From NCBI GenBank assembly GCA_001600875.1, contig BCLD01000011.1, positions 62,001 to 126,000 on the forward strand: a DNA stretch of 64,000 bases, in the 5' to 3' direction. The notes under the pieces were generated by a model. It made no database searches and was not told the DNA's origin. It saw only the letters and a list, made by a program, of their open reading frames with translations. Positions within the stretch are counted from its first letter, which is position 1; each line of letters starts with the position of its first letter. Position numbers and translations under genes: made by a program. This DNA is from Solicoccozyma terricola (lineage: Eukaryota > Basidiomycota > Tremellomycetes > Filobasidiales > Piskurozymaceae). This document shows, in pieces, positions 1-12,146 of this stretch.

Positions 1-898
1 TCCAGGTGGATTCTCTGAATATGCGAAAACCTCCGGAGGGATCTGGATTGACTGCGGTATACACGATATTGATCTAGCCCGCTTCTTCTGTGAGTGTCAT
101 GGTCCTCCGTCGGCCCGATGGGTGGACGCGCATGATGACATTGGGCCATCGTCTGCATAGTGGGAGTGGACTCGAGCTCGCCGGGCGTTCATCCCAAGGT
201 CCGCAAGGTCTTCGCTTCAGGTACTAGCATCATGTATCCCGAGCTCAAGGCCATTAACGATGTGGATAACGGCTACGGCATGGTCGAGTACGACGATGGC
301 AAGGCTTTCATGTTTCACCTCTCCCGAACCAACATCCATGGTCACGACGTTCAGACCGAGATATATGGTGATAGAGGCAAATTTGTCATCAATCAGGCGA
401 GTCAGGCGGTTGTGGTCACAGTGTACCACAAGTATCATTGACCAAAGCATCATATCATCAGGTGCCGAGGGCTAGCAGGCTCGAAATCGCCGACAAGCAT
501 GGTGTCCGAACCGAAACAACGTCAGAATCCTTTTCTCTTTGACCGCTCCCGTGCAACCACGGACAAATGCCACGTCTAACTTATCTCTTGTCCTCTTGTT
601 GCAGCAAGACCTTCTGGGAACGGTTCGGTCCTGCATTCATCACCGAGGTGAACGAGTTTGTGGAAGCTGTCCTGGATGACACAAGTGAGTGCTCGAATGA
701 GCGGTCATCAGCCCCGTCACTGATTGGTTTCACAACGAAGCTCTGCCTACCACCGTTTACGACGGCTTGGCAGCGGCTTTGATCGCAGAAGGTCTCAAGC
801 AGTCGTGGATTCACGGCCAGGCCATTTATTTCGATGACGAGGGAGGGCCGATCGTCCCCAAGCTAACGAATGGAAACCTCTCGAGTGAAGGTCATTGA
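1..898 (+). CDS. Gfo/Idh/MocA-family oxidoreductase, inositol 2-dehydrogenase-like (5' partial)
   Basis: This is the C-terminal part of an NAD(P)-dependent dehydrogenase of the Gfo/Idh/MocA family; its upstream half lies outside the window. The reading frame opens at base 2 with GGFSEYAKTSGGIWIDCGIHD, followed by DLARFF, the catalytic-domain region that in this family carries the D-x-x-x-H-D-x-D-x-x-R motif. Five exons are joined by introns at about 90-160, 397-461 (a GC-AG intron), 521-604 and 685-740. Later exons give RLEIADKHGVRTET, FGPAFITEVNEFVEAV and LPTTVYDGLAAALIAEGLKQ, matching the typical family C-terminus, and the stop is at 896-898. The family oxidises myo-inositol, scyllo-inositol or other sugars. 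The nearby inositol oxygenase and inositol-type porter make inositol a reasonable substrate, but this is inference. The acceptor at 740 is a weak AAG. Confidence 0.82.
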
Positions 899-1218
899 AT
901 GAGGAGGAAACAGACGCGAGTTCTTGGTTGTAAACTTGGAGTTGACGCCGGCCTCATGTAATGATGCGATGAAACGGATAGCTTCGTGATTCTACACCCA
1001 TGTGAACTGCAGGCATTGGACGAACGCGAGCGTCCAAGGACGTGGTTGGCGCCCCCGACACGCTGTGTCATATAAAGGAAAGCACTGCTTTGCGAGCCCA
1101 GCCGTCCGTAGATGGATATATCCACAGCCACATTATCAAATGCTGCATTTCGATGCCAGCAATTCGAATCTGTGCAAGACAATCTTCATAATATAACTGC
1201 ATAACTGCAGTGTATGCA
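899..1218. other. Convergent intergenic region
   Basis: About 320 bp separate the 3' ends of the Gfo/Idh gene (plus strand) and the Zn2Cys6 regulator TF1 (minus strand). I see no coding potential, repeat or recognisable RNA; it presumably holds the two 3' untranslated regions. Confidence 0.6.
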
Positions 1219-3853
1219 TCACAAGCCAACGGGACTCTGCACTCGACTTGGCCGTACCGACACCGATGGAGCCGGAATAATCTGAATGAATTGAACTCTC
1301 GAATACTTTCCGGCGTGACTGACGTCAATCCAGTGTCTGATCCGCAATGCATATATCTTGAGACTCACCACGTTCCACCAGTCCCACACCTGCTGACTGT
1401 AGTATTCCGGCTCAGTCGTTGCGCTCAACAGAGCTAGGACGATACGAAGGACCTTCCCCCTCTGAGAGGCACAATGTTATTCAGCAAGAGGAAGTGGACG
1501 CAATCGCACCAGAGAAGGACTCAACCATGCTTTCTCCATTCGATGCGAGGTGCTCGATGGGGATACTTTATGTGGTTGTCAGGCATTTGGCACGGCGTGA
1601 GACTCTCAGCTGGCCTCACATTGACATCATACTGTACGCAGACCTCGCGGCTCCCTCTCTCTCCAACTTGGTGTCCTCTTCCGGGCACATGCTGGACTTG
1701 AAGTCAAGCTATGAGAAGATGTTAGCGTCGAATATTGCAGGACTAGCCGTACGACTTCACTCACCAGAGCAAACTCGACACACAACGCCGTGGTCAAGAT
1801 GTTGGCTCTCTGCGTTCCGAATGCCTCGGCTTTATCCCAGATACTACGATCCCCAGCAGCGACCCTGAGTACAGGAGGCACATTATCGAGTGTGGCCCTA
1901 AGGCGCTTCTGGGCGCTCTCGATCCATTTCAACAGTTCAGCCATATCCGGTCCCGACGCAGACGGATTTTTGAACATCCGCTGCCGTACCATGCACTCGG
2001 ATAGAATCTTGAAGATTTTCGTGATGGTGATGAAACCGCACATGTAGGATGGGCGGTTGGTCGGCTGAGGGAGGTTGCCTTCTGTCGTCATGTATTCGTC
2101 GTCAACTTCGAGAGGGAGAGGTGGGTGACCCTCCATATCCTGTAAGCAGATGGGAGACCCCCTCATGGCGTCCGTTCTGTAGATGGCGGCATGTACATCA
2201 GCAATTCTCCCGACGGATCACACGCGACGTTACCTCACTTGTCGCAATTGTACACGTTCCAGTAGATCCTCCGGCACAGTTGAAGCTCGATGAAATCCAA
2301 TCCTTCTCGTGGTATCTCCTTGTGAAGACCTAGGTCGAACACGAGGCGACTGGCTTCCCCAAGAAGCATGTTGGCGACCTTAGACTTGTTGATTGCAGTA
2401 GTTGTTACCCAGTCGCTGGAGTTGCATAATGGTCAGTGTGTGCTGCCAGCAGCAGAAAGGGAAGACCCACATGATCGTCGAAGTCAAGAGCAACATGCTA
2501 GGCTTGCCATGTTGCCGGATCTGAACGGCGCGACTGATCTTGTGACACTTTGCGAGTAGGGTTTCTAGCTGCTCCTGGGAGTAGTGCTCGATCATGGTGG
2601 TCTTTGGACATTGGCAGATGCTGGATGATGGGGTAGATGTGTTTGTGAGTATGTTGCACGCCTTGAGAACATCTTGTCATGGGACGCACGTATATGCCAC
2701 TATGATGCGATATACATAGGTAGCGTTAGCAGGACGGCCAAATTCGGAGGAACAAACCAGGGCCACCCACCCAGACTGCATAACAACCCGCGAAAACTCT
2801 CATCATGACGATCCCGTCTCTTCAGTATATCTGTACTGAATGTCGGACGATGTACCAAAGGGCTGATGACGTGTTGGTGTTGAATGTAGAGGGAAAGGAA
2901 GAAGCCCACGTTGGACCACGACGTGATGTCTTCAAGCTGAGGGATACTTCCGTATCCTGGCCCTGCTGTGGGCCTAAGTGAGTTGGCAAAGTCGTTGAAT
3001 TGCCGGATTATGTTCGGATGAGATGACGAAGATGCGGTGGGTTGAGACGGCTGCTGAACGAAGGTTCCTGGTGGATTCGGTTGAGTGACATGGGTTGACG
3101 CGAGGTTGGAGAAAAGGAAAGGAGTGGAGATATTACCCAGGGCATCCACCGGTGACAGTCCACTTGACCAAGAGGCACTGTATGTAGCGTCATCGTTGCT
3201 CATCGCAGCCACTTGGTTGTTATACCGGGCCAGTTCACTGGTCGTAATGCTTTGATATGCGGTTTGTGCTGAGCCGAAGATGCTACCGTATGCTGGTCCA
3301 GTGTCACCAGCTGTCGCTGGAATATTAGCACCATCCAACGAGTCACTAGGACCACCAGGCTTCTCGTTGAAAAAGGCCATATACGCCTCCGCGACGTCCG
3401 TGGAGGCCGCATCGATGGACATCGCCGGGCTGCCTCTTGATGTGGCTTCATTTGAAGGGCGATCTGGGTACTCAGTTGTTGGAGTTACCCTGACTGACGC
3501 CATTCGCTGTCGGTAATTACTTCTGTTGGCAAGATGCGAGGGGGTGAGCGGAACCGTGAAGCGGTCATCTTGCCAGGTCATTCACCCAGCTGGCCTTCCG
3601 GGCTTCTTGTTGACATAATTGTACGTGCATTTCTGTCCCCCACGGTAGCAGCCACGGCAGTCGTCCTGCAATCTGTCCTCGACTGCTGCGGCCAGCTCCT
3701 CGTCTTCAAGGGATATGCATTTAATCTGAGGTTGGGCCAACACGGAGGGTATTAGGACACCTTACGAAACCTGCCGATCTTGAACCCACCGAGCGCACTT
3801 ACCTTCTTGACACGGCAGTGATCGCAAGTTTTCGGACGCTGGGCCGCCGACAT
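1219..3853 (-). CDS. Zn2Cys6 fungal transcription factor TF1 (Fungal_trans domain)
   Basis: The start at 3853 gives MSAAQRPKTCDHCRVKK. After an intron the frame continues IKC and, further on, CRGCYRGGQKC. Together these form a CX2CX6C...CX2CX6C binuclear zinc cluster with an unusually long linker of about 19 residues between the halves. A low-complexity Ser/Thr/Pro region follows, then the middle-homology domain: ITSWSNVGFFLSLYIQHQHV, SPLVHRPTFSTDIL and SFRGLLCSLG. Later exons contain FDLGLHKEIPREGL, CRRIYWNVYNCDK and HPPLPLEVDDEY, all typical of PF04082. The C-terminal exons run through PIEHLASNGESM, KVLRIVLALL and VWDWWNV to the stop at 1219. About eight short introns are needed. It is a clear paralog of TF2 at 15783-18742, sharing the exon layout and a C-terminal PIEHLASNGESM. 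Its position between dehydrogenase and oxygenase genes suggests a local pathway regulator. Confidence 0.85.
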
Positions 3854-4918
3854 GGTACCTACCTCCCTGGTAAGTGGTAAACGGCTTGCAACAAGGTGGA
3901 ATGACTTGGTCGCTGGATCAAGACTAGAGGATGTTAAGATGGCCCGTTCCTGAAATTGGCCGGAAGACGTAATCAGTGGCGGGCAGAAGAGTGCTATCCT
4001 CCCGCTCCATGCATACGACTTACGAGTACCATGTGGGTCACCGACGGCAGCTGACAAGGTTGGCTGGGATATCAAAGTTGGTACGTTCCCGGTACGTTCC
4101 CGATTGGGTGAGTAAAATGGGTCCTGGACATTAAAAAATGGCCCGGTAATCGTTTTCTCGAACAGAAACTGCCGAGAAGTGTCGTCCGGATCCACATCGT
4201 GAACAGGAGGACATCGTCCGTGTCTAATCTACCCGCGCTCATGTGACGGCGGCGAGTCTACAATCGTTTTAAGCATTCAAGTTTAAGATTTCGACATTCG
4301 CCTCTACGACAAGCTCGACAGCAGTCGGAAGCTGGTTGGTTGGTGAATCTCCTCTGTCCTTCAAGGGCATGCGAGTGTGACGTCGCATGAAAAGCATGAG
4401 AACAAAGCGAAATTTTGAGCTTGGTTGAAATCACGCTGTCCTCTTCAATGGTCGAGCATTTAGTCTGGCGATTGAGAAGACAACACAATCCTTGCAGTCA
4501 AGCATTTCGGTGGATTTTCCATTCGAATTGGTCCGAAGCTCCGTTGGCAACGATGTCTTCCTGCCGCACCGAGTCTTTGAACATGGGAGCGCATCGGCTC
4601 CCAATCGCCATTGCCATTGATAGGGAACCGTTAGAGTGGATGAGGGCATGGGGCGTTCAAGAGTCCGCCGAAAGCAGATGACCAAGCTGGCACCACTCCA
4701 ACTGCAAAGATGGACCGACGAACCGCCCGCCCACACGACTGTCAAGTCTTTGCGCTTGTCCTATATAATACCATCGATGCGATGGGTATATGTGTTGTGT
4801 GTACAGGCGAGCATAAAAAGGTAGCTAGCAGGACTTTTTATGGAATTTTTGAAGCCGAAGTCAAGGATATCAACATACATACGCAAGCCCCAAGTCATGC
4901 ACGCAGCTCTCCCATCCC
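3854..4918. promoter_or_regulatory. TF1 upstream region, no gene seen
   Basis: About 1.06 kb between the TF1 start codon and the 3' end of CYB2. Open frames here look like noise. An 11-bp unit GGTACGTTCCC is tandemly duplicated near 4079-4101, about 230 bp upstream of TF1. No other regulatory element was recognised. Confidence 0.4.
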
Positions 4919-7716
4919 CTACTTGGCAAATGGTGGCGTTGATGTCCAGCCTTTTGGACGAACCATTTCTGGTTTCAGCTCGTCGACCGTCCTTGCCCCT
5001 ACAAGTGCCATCGCTGTTACGACTTCGTTATACAGGACTGTGTAAGACAAGGGCCGTTAGCTTCTTTCTGTTCTTTTTTTTTTTTTTTTCTTTTTTTTTA
5101 AATCCCTTCGAACCCTTACTCACTCTCATAGACCTTCTCACATCCCTCTTGTCCATACGCTCCATTCGCATACAGGAACGCTCTTCCCAGTCCAACAGCC
5201 TTGGCTCCCAAAGCGAGCGCCTTGACCTGGTGTTCAATCAACCTCAGAGGATCAGCATAATGAACCTCGCTCCGCCCAAACTCATAATGCAAACTCACCA
5301 CATCAGTCCCTCTCCTAACTCCGCTGTCCAAATAGACCTCCAACTTATCAAACAGTTCAGGTTTCGTCACGCGTAGCTCATAAAGGATGTCAATAGGTGC
5401 AGGGGCGCTAAGATCAATCGAATATCGCAATCAACATCAGCTCCAGCGGGAACAAAGGTCTCTCTCTGACCGGCATTGATGATGACCAGGACGGGGAGCC
5501 CAACTCACAAATTCAATGACCGTCCTCCATGATTGGAAAGAATCACAGCCTCAGCTCCATACTGTGCAGCGAGCTCGACGTCTTCAACAGATTGGATCCC
5601 CTTGATGATTATCGGTAGCCTTGTGTGCTTCTGTAATCCACGCCCCCTCGCTCACGGTCAATCGAACCGCGCCGGGAGTGAACTGGTCTAGGGTCCGGTT
5701 CTCAGAGGTGGGGACTCACCCTAATGAACGCTATATCATCCCAAGTCAAGTTGGAATCCTGATACCCGGAGATAGCCTGCGCTATCCCGACGGGCGCTTT
5801 CGATTTCGCACTTGTATCATCTGCTGCTGATGGAGGTGGCTATATTCCCTCCACGATCACACGACCACTTCCGTCAGCCACGTCGCTTTGCTCTCTGACA
5901 GATGAAATTCCAGCTCGAGCGCGGGGTGTAGGGAAAATGTGGGACTTACAGCCTCAACAACCCCCTTAGCCCTAACGTCCAGCTCCCTAAACCCACTCAC
6001 GGCTGAGTCGACAGTGAACATTATCGCTTTGCATCCTAGGTCTGTTACTTTTTTGATGAGACGCTCCGAGGCTTTACGGTCTTTGTTGAGATAGAGCTAC
6101 CAAGCAACGCATGCAAGATATTGGATCGGGAGTAGATTAGTCCTTTCCCTCGAGAAGAGTCGGGGGATTGGGATGGCGAGGGACCTAATACTAACCTGGA
6201 AGATCAAGTTTTGTCCCTCTGCCGAAGCTTCTACCATTTCCTCCAAGGAACAACTTGCATTCGACGAGATCTATCCATCCAAAACACAAAATCATCTCAA
6301 ATCTCATATCAGCTTCTCCGTTCGATCGCCTCGTCCGTATCCCACAGGGTCCTGCTCTGCATTGACCCAAATGGCCAAATATTTGCTCGTGGAATTACTG
6401 TAGCCGCCAGACTCACCCCCTGTATAATCCCGGTCTTGCCTGCCGCCTTTGTGATATTCACCTCCCCATCAGGGTGACCCAGCTTAGCCATCGCCGCTGG
6501 AGCGACGTAAATGGGCAAGGTCATCTTCATCCCAAGCAGCGTTGTGGATGGATCGATGTGCGTTGCGGAACGAAGGACCCGAGGGCGGAAGTAGTAGTTG
6601 GAGAAGGCGGCCTCGTTTTCGTTGAAACCTATACGCACACGAGTATGGGACAAATTGAGAAGGGCGTTGGTCAGCAACAGGGTTTGAGAAGGAGGGAGTG
6701 GGTAGCGGGATGCGCCGTGGAGAAGGGGAAAAAGGTCGAGGAGAGCGGAGAAATGACTTACTATCCCCCCCATTAGCAGAACTCCTATAATATGCCAAAT
6801 GCCGTCTTACCCAAACATCCCTCGCCAACCTTTTCAATATCATACAAGTTCAAGCACGAATCGATGGGTGGCATGTCCTCTCGGAAAGCACGGACACGTT
6901 TTTCGTCTTCTGTAAGTTTTTTGGGAGCTTTCGTTGGGACGGTGGTGGGGTCAATAGGTCCGAGGCATTGGGAGGGAGACAAGTTTTCCTCTAAAGTGTT
7001 GGGAGGATGGAAGGGTTTGAAGATCTCACTGTTCACACCATGGCAGTATTTCACAACTCAACACTGAAGTTAGCATCGCTATCGAGGTCAATGATCCAGG
7101 AGGGCAGAAACGAGGAGGTGAGAGGGAGGCGAGGAGTAGGACTCACGTAGCATCCCCTCCAGCAACACTCAATATGACGTTCACCCCACCGGGGTGATTG
7201 TCCAAAAAGTCGGTAACGTCATAAACCCGCCCGGAGATGATGACCCAGCAGTCATTACGAGTGTTATGTTTCTCAACCTCTGAGAAGGGGATGAGAGCTT
7301 GCCCGCTGGGTTGGATTAGGAATACATCGCCTGTTCCTTTCGAAGAAGAGGAATCGAGGTGCAAGGGCGCTGTTGTGGCGTAGAGAGTAAGCTGGACAGG
7401 GGGTAGTGGACACATGCGAATGGACTAGTTAGCTCAAGAGAAGGAGAAGAGCTAGCTGGTAGAGGAGTGGAAGGCTCACAGCTACAATGACTGCTCCAGA
7501 GCCAGCGCCAACTAAAAATCTCGCTCTTCCTCTTTTCGAAACTGCTTTGACTGCGCCGAGGTTTACTGTGGAGTAACCTCGACTTCTCGGACAGTGGCTA
7601 GGAATATTGAAGATAGCTTCCATGTGAGATGGGGCCCTTGCAGCTGTAAAAGCTCGGGGATGCCGAGACTGTGATCTGACGAGGAAACGAGCTAGGGGTA
7701 AAGTAACGCGGTCCAT
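4919..7716 (-). CDS. CYB2: Flavocytochrome b2, L-lactate dehydrogenase (cytochrome c), mitochondrial
   Basis: The enzyme oxidises L-lactate to pyruvate and passes electrons to cytochrome c in the mitochondrial intermembrane space. The start at 7716 ([18 protein letters not shown]) opens an Arg/Ser-rich presequence followed by a hydrophobic stretch ([16 protein letters not shown]). A cytochrome b5 domain carries both haem ligands, in DFLDNHPGG and, after an intron, [10 protein letters not shown]. The FMN domain includes [110 protein letters not shown] and [19 protein letters not shown]. The true last exon lies beyond an A-rich intron (5038-5123) and reads [20 protein letters not shown] to a TAG at 4919. 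About nine introns are needed. A single-base frameshift near 6825 breaks DIEKV from [13 protein letters not shown]. An alternative ATG lies at 7809. Confidence 0.9.
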
Positions 7717-8394
7717 AACTAGAGGATGTCGTTTGGTTGGAGTTAGGATAGCTCTTGTTTGAGGTGATATCGTTGTTTGATTTCCCAGACGAGCTTCATT
7801 CATTATCATATGGGCTTGGACAGAGTGGTAACGTGGTGTTTCCTCCGGTCCGGTACGCTGATCCCCAGGCGAAGCGGGGGATTTTTGTTGATAACCAGAA
7901 GTTGAGCAAGAGTCCAACGGCTATGGGCCAATGAAACGCACCGCCATGGAAGAGGAAGGAATTCTGGTGATTCGGCAGGCTCCCGGGCAATTTTTTCGGG
8001 ACTTTTGCTCTGCCTTGAACGGAAAGCCCACGACAATGATATGATTTCGTCGGTAGGTTGCGTTCTTCATTCCCTCAGAAAGTGCTGTGGAGAATCCCAA
8101 ATCCCAGAGTTGCTGAATGCGCCGCCGCGGCGATTCTTCTGTGCACCAAAATTGTCCAAGGCGGTATGATTCATGTTCCCCCCGATGTTGCTGATCAGCG
8201 GTCCGAGGAGTTTTATATCCCGCGCGGGCCAAAAAGAAATGAAACACCACTACTACCTCGCCGCCGAAAACAGTGCGAGGTGCGATATATAATGGGAGTC
8301 AAGGGTGGATTGGAGGTTCGCTTTCAGACCACCTCATCTCAACAAGCATCATCCACAAACTTGCTCACAAAACAGTCAATTTCACTCGCTCACC
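7717..8394. promoter_or_regulatory. Divergent promoter of CYB2 and MIOX
   Basis: About 680 bp lie between the start codons of CYB2 (minus) and MIOX (plus), so the two genes share a bidirectional promoter region. GCGGCGATTC at 8127-8136 resembles the GCGGCGAATT boxes in front of the SDR gene and the GCGGTCGATTT boxes elsewhere in the cluster. No TATA element was assigned with confidence. Confidence 0.45.
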
Positions 8395-9781
8395 ATGGTC
8401 GATATCACCGCTTTCGTCAGACAAGAAGACCCAGACGGGGCAAAGTTCGACGCCATCAGCGACAGTGTCGACGCTATCAACGTCGCCAAGTTGCAAGCCA
8501 AAGAAGAGGCTCAGAAGGAAGAGGAAGCCTACGCTGCTGCCGAATTTGACAAGGAGAAAAACAAAGCGGCGTTCCGCCAATTCGTTGACGAAAATGAAAG
8601 TTCGAAACGATTCTACGTGTGAGTCTTTTTCGGGTTCATTTTATAAATGACCCCCCCGACGATCGACTAACGCGGGGATATTGCCATTGTTTTCCATCAA
8701 AGCGAACAACACACCAAACAAACTGTCGAGTACAACATCAACGCACGAAAAAGTGCTTTCGCTAAACCTCGAGCTACCATGGGCATCTGGCAAGCAATGG
8801 AACTGCTGAACACGCTCGTTGACGCTTCGGACCCCGATACATCTGCTACTCAAATCGAACACTTGCTGCAAACCGCTGAGGCTATGCGTAGGGATGGAAA
8901 ACCTGACTGGATGCAAGTGACTGGGCTTATCCACGACCTCGGTAAACTCCTCTACTTCTTTGGTGAGTCCCAGGAACTTGCTCGAATGCAAAACGTTAAT
9001 TCTACGTTATTGACGGCATTCGTTCTATTTATTCAGGTTCCGATGGTCAATGGGATGTTGTCGGAGATACTTTCGTCGTTGGTTGCAAGTACCCACTGGA
9101 CAAGATTGTCGTACGTTGCATGTCTCGTTTGATTGCCAACAGCACCTTCCACGCGAATTGTTACTAATCTGACAATCGACCTCTTAGTACCCTGATACCT
9201 TTGGCGACAACCCGGACCTCAACCACCCCGTATACTCGACAGAGAATGGTATCTACTCTGAGGGATGCGGCTTGGAAAACCTCATGATTTCGTGGGGTCA
9301 CGATGAGTACCTGGTGAGTGATGGTTCGTGCAATTCTTTCCCAAGAGCCGCTCGCCTGATACCGTGCGTGATGCCATCGCAGTACATGGTTATGAAAAAG
9401 CAGTCCTCGCTACCCGAAGCAGCGCTTCACATGATTCGATATCACTCTTTCTATCCATGGCATAGAGAGGGTGCTTACAAGCGATTCGAGAATGAAGCAG
9501 ACAAAGCTGCGTTGGCTAACGTCTTGGGTATGTTGGAAGTCGTTTCGGACAGGAAGAATTATTATGCTCACATCACACTGTTCCATAGCGTTCAACCCAT
9601 ATGATCTCTACAGCAAGAGCGACGAGAAGCCGAAGGTGGAAGAGCTCAAGCCATACTACCAAGGGTTGATTGCCAAAGTAAGTTAAAAATATTTCCTAAC
9701 AGTAGACAACCGAGGTTCCTTTCTGACTTACCTTACCCATCGTGTCCTTTCCAGTTCTTCCCTGAGACGATTGATTGGTAG
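8395..9781 (+). CDS. MIOX: myo-Inositol oxygenase
   Basis: This diiron enzyme cleaves myo-inositol with O2 to D-glucuronate, the first step of the glucuronate route of inositol catabolism. The ATG at 8395 begins [15 protein letters not shown]. Seven exons join in frame, with introns starting near 8621, 8963, 9109, 9313, 9527 and 9678. All expected metal ligands are visible: His in [12 protein letters not shown], the His-Asp pair in [14 protein letters not shown], His in WGHDEYL, His in [11 protein letters not shown] and Asp in [10 protein letters not shown]. The frame ends FFPETIDW and TAG. The length, about 300 residues, fits the family. The N-terminal 60 residues form a charged Glu/Ala/Lys-rich extension. 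Neighbouring inositol-type dehydrogenase and porter genes support a role in inositol utilisation. Confidence 0.95.
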
Positions 9782-9909
9782 ATGTAGGCGTATGACCAGT
9801 TGGGATAGTGAAAAGACTCTCTTTTTAGATATTTTGTACTAGATGTGTTGTTAACGGACGATTAATGCAAGCCAATCTTTCAGTCGACCTAGCTCTTAAT
9901 TCGGAAACG

Positions 9910-9950
9910 GTCCACTCCAGTGCAGTCCACTCCAGTGAAGTCCACTCCAA
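9910..9950. repeat. 15-bp tandem repeat, about 2.7 copies
   Basis: The unit GTCCACTCCAGTGMA starts at 9910, 9925 and 9940, the last copy being partial. It lies about 130 bp beyond the MIOX stop codon. Confidence 0.85.
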
Positions 9951-10392
9951 TTATTGACGCAGGCCATTACCCTCGTTCCCGCAAACTCGTTGGGAAATCA
10001 ACTCGAGTAATGAACCACAAAGTGCTATCCTGTCCCACTCCCAGCTCAATATAATTCGGCCAAGATAATGTATCGAAAGAGACGTGGAACCGTTTAGTGG
10101 AATTTGAGTGCATCCAAACAAAAAAAAAAGCAATGGCTCGGACGTGACAACCTCTACGTTCCTTTATGATGGCACGGTGGACGTCTCGCTACCTCCATCG
10201 CAAATTGAAAATCGACGGCGAGTGCTGACCAAGTCCCAAAATGCTGGTACACAAGGGATGCCACGAATGACAGTTCCAACGGGAGATTAGTTGCAATGTG
10301 GAACATCCGCCATATTACCCGACCGAGTGTTACGTATACAATCGAGGAACCTTTTGTTCTTTGGCGAATGCGGGACAAAGAAAATCAGCAGC

Positions 10393-10403
10393 GCGGTCGA
10401 TTT
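10393..10403 (+). promoter_or_regulatory. GCGGTCGATTT box upstream of dioxygenase
   Basis: An exact copy of an 11-bp word also present (as its complement) before the porter gene and (as GCGGTCGATTT) before the TIM-barrel gene. It contains a CGG triplet, the usual half-site of Zn2Cys6 regulators; binding by TF1 or TF2 is inference. Confidence 0.5.
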
Positions 10404-10635
10404 GTTGAAACCGGTCTGCGGTTGGCGGAGTTTTCCTGACCATTCGGCCAATCTTTATTGCGATACCAACCCCCAGCGTCGCCGCCACTACCCTCCTTGA
10501 ATTCCTCCACATCTTCTAACCGCAACCTCCCGCTGTCCCGCAATCGATCGCAGGGAATCGCCCGCGCTACCCCTTAAATGCTCCACCGCCTTCACAGCAA
10601 AATCATTGGTTTTTGCGGTGCATATCAGTTCAATA

Positions 10636-12146
10636 ATGGTTTCGAGAGTTGCGAACAGGTGAGTTGGCTGGGAGTCGCAACTATACAGTTTTGAGGCTGA
10701 ACTCTCCGCTCCACCAGACCTTTGGCTACTATGAGTCTTCCCCACAATATACACATTTCGTCGCTAGCAGAAGCTTGTGAGCACCGATCCCTTGAAACGC
10801 CGTCGGGTCTAAAATCAGTCCTTGACTTTGCTTGTCTTGCAGGTCGTGCTGGGTCTGCCTCTGTTTCAACATCATACCCCACCGCTTCTGATGTGACGAA
10901 ATCTGTTCCCATTTATCATGCGGACGACATTCAATCTGCCTATGCGTCGACGTCATTGAACATTCTCCACGAGTTACATTCCTGCTTGCGGAGTGGCGCT
11001 GGAGTCTTCGTCGTCCGGGGACTTTACAAAGATATGCCTCTGTTGGACCGATGCGATCGAGCATTTCAATCTATAATAGACAGAGAAAAACGAGAAAAGA
11101 GTGGCGCAGATTCGAAAGGTGATCATTTTGCACCAGCTGGCCAGAACGATCGAGTTTGGAACTCGTTTCAAAAACTGGCAATGGAATCCAGCGAAGACTT
11201 TGTTGAATATTATGCCAACCCAGTTCTGTGAGTGATGAACCCGATTAGGACCTGCTAGTTCTGTTCGCATCTGACGCATATTCCTCGTGTCAGGAACCTC
11301 ATCTGTCGAGCTTGGTTGGGAAGAGGCTATCAAATGACTTCCCAATTGAACATCGTGAAACCAGGCGGCAAAGCTCAAGAGGCGCACAGAGACTTCCGTG
11401 AGGGCTGAAGATTACGATTCGTAACTACTGGGGAATAACTAACATGCCTTGTACAGATTTGGGCTTCGCCGATCCAGAAAACATCCCTTCATATTCTCTC
11501 ATCACACAGATTAGTACTCAATTCCTGACTCTGCAAGGCGCAGTCGCTCATACCGACATGCCTCTCGCATCTGGACCTACTCAACTTCTACCGTTCTCTC
11601 AATTGTTCTCCAATGGCTACTTGGAATACCGACAACCAGAAAACCTCGAATACTTTGCGAAGCATGCGGTCCAACTTCCACTCTCGCGAGGTGATGGCTT
11701 GTTTTTCAACCCAGCTCTGCATCATGCTGCCGGAGATAACACTACGAACAACCGTCGGAGCGCCAACTTGTTACAGATCAGTAGTCCTTTTGGAAGAGCA
11801 ATGGAGGTTGTGGATAGGCGTGCGATACTCCTGAAATGTTGGACTGCACTGAAAAAGATGTATGAGACGGAAGGTGGCATGACGGGAAGACTTGAAGCGT
11901 CCATATCTTCAATAGCTGAAGGTTATGCTTTTCCAACGAATCTTGATAAAGATCCTCCACCAGCTGGTTCGGTACGTCGCTATGGCTTCTGGTATTTAAT
12001 CCTAACTTCACACTGACTGGACGTTAACAACTCAGCATTCTCCACCAACGCAACAGGATGTGGTCCGTTCGGCTCTCATTGAGGGTTGGGATGATCCCAA
12101 GTTTTTTGCGGGATTGGATGAATGGAGTGATAAGAGGGTCGCCTAG
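10636..12146 (+). CDS. PhyH-type Fe(II)/2-oxoglutarate-dependent dioxygenase
   Basis: A predicted non-haem iron oxygenase of the phytanoyl-CoA dioxygenase family. A short first exon (10636-10658, MVSRVAN) is spliced over an intron (10659-10717) to RPLATMSLPHNIHISSL; the basic N-terminus could be a mitochondrial targeting signal. The iron-binding facial triad is visible as H-x-D in QEAHRDFHLGF, spread over an exon junction, and the distal His in FNPALHHAAGD. The 2-oxoglutarate-binding Arg is in NNRRSANLLQIS. Other family-like segments are LNIVKPGGKAQE and TDMPLASGPTQLLPFSQ. Four introns are needed; the last exon, ending WSDKRVA, gives TAG at 12144. Starting at 10731 is an alternative. The substrate is unknown; the promoter motif shared with the porter and TIM-barrel genes suggests membership of the same pathway. 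Confidence 0.85.

Larger units (their letters stand above)
9782..10635. promoter_or_regulatory. MIOX 3' region and dioxygenase promoter
   Basis: This 850-bp interval holds a 15-bp tandem repeat at 9910-9950 and the box GCGGTCGATTT at 10393-10403, 233 bp before the dioxygenase start. A related AAATCGACGGC occurs near 10208. No coding exon was found. Confidence 0.5.
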
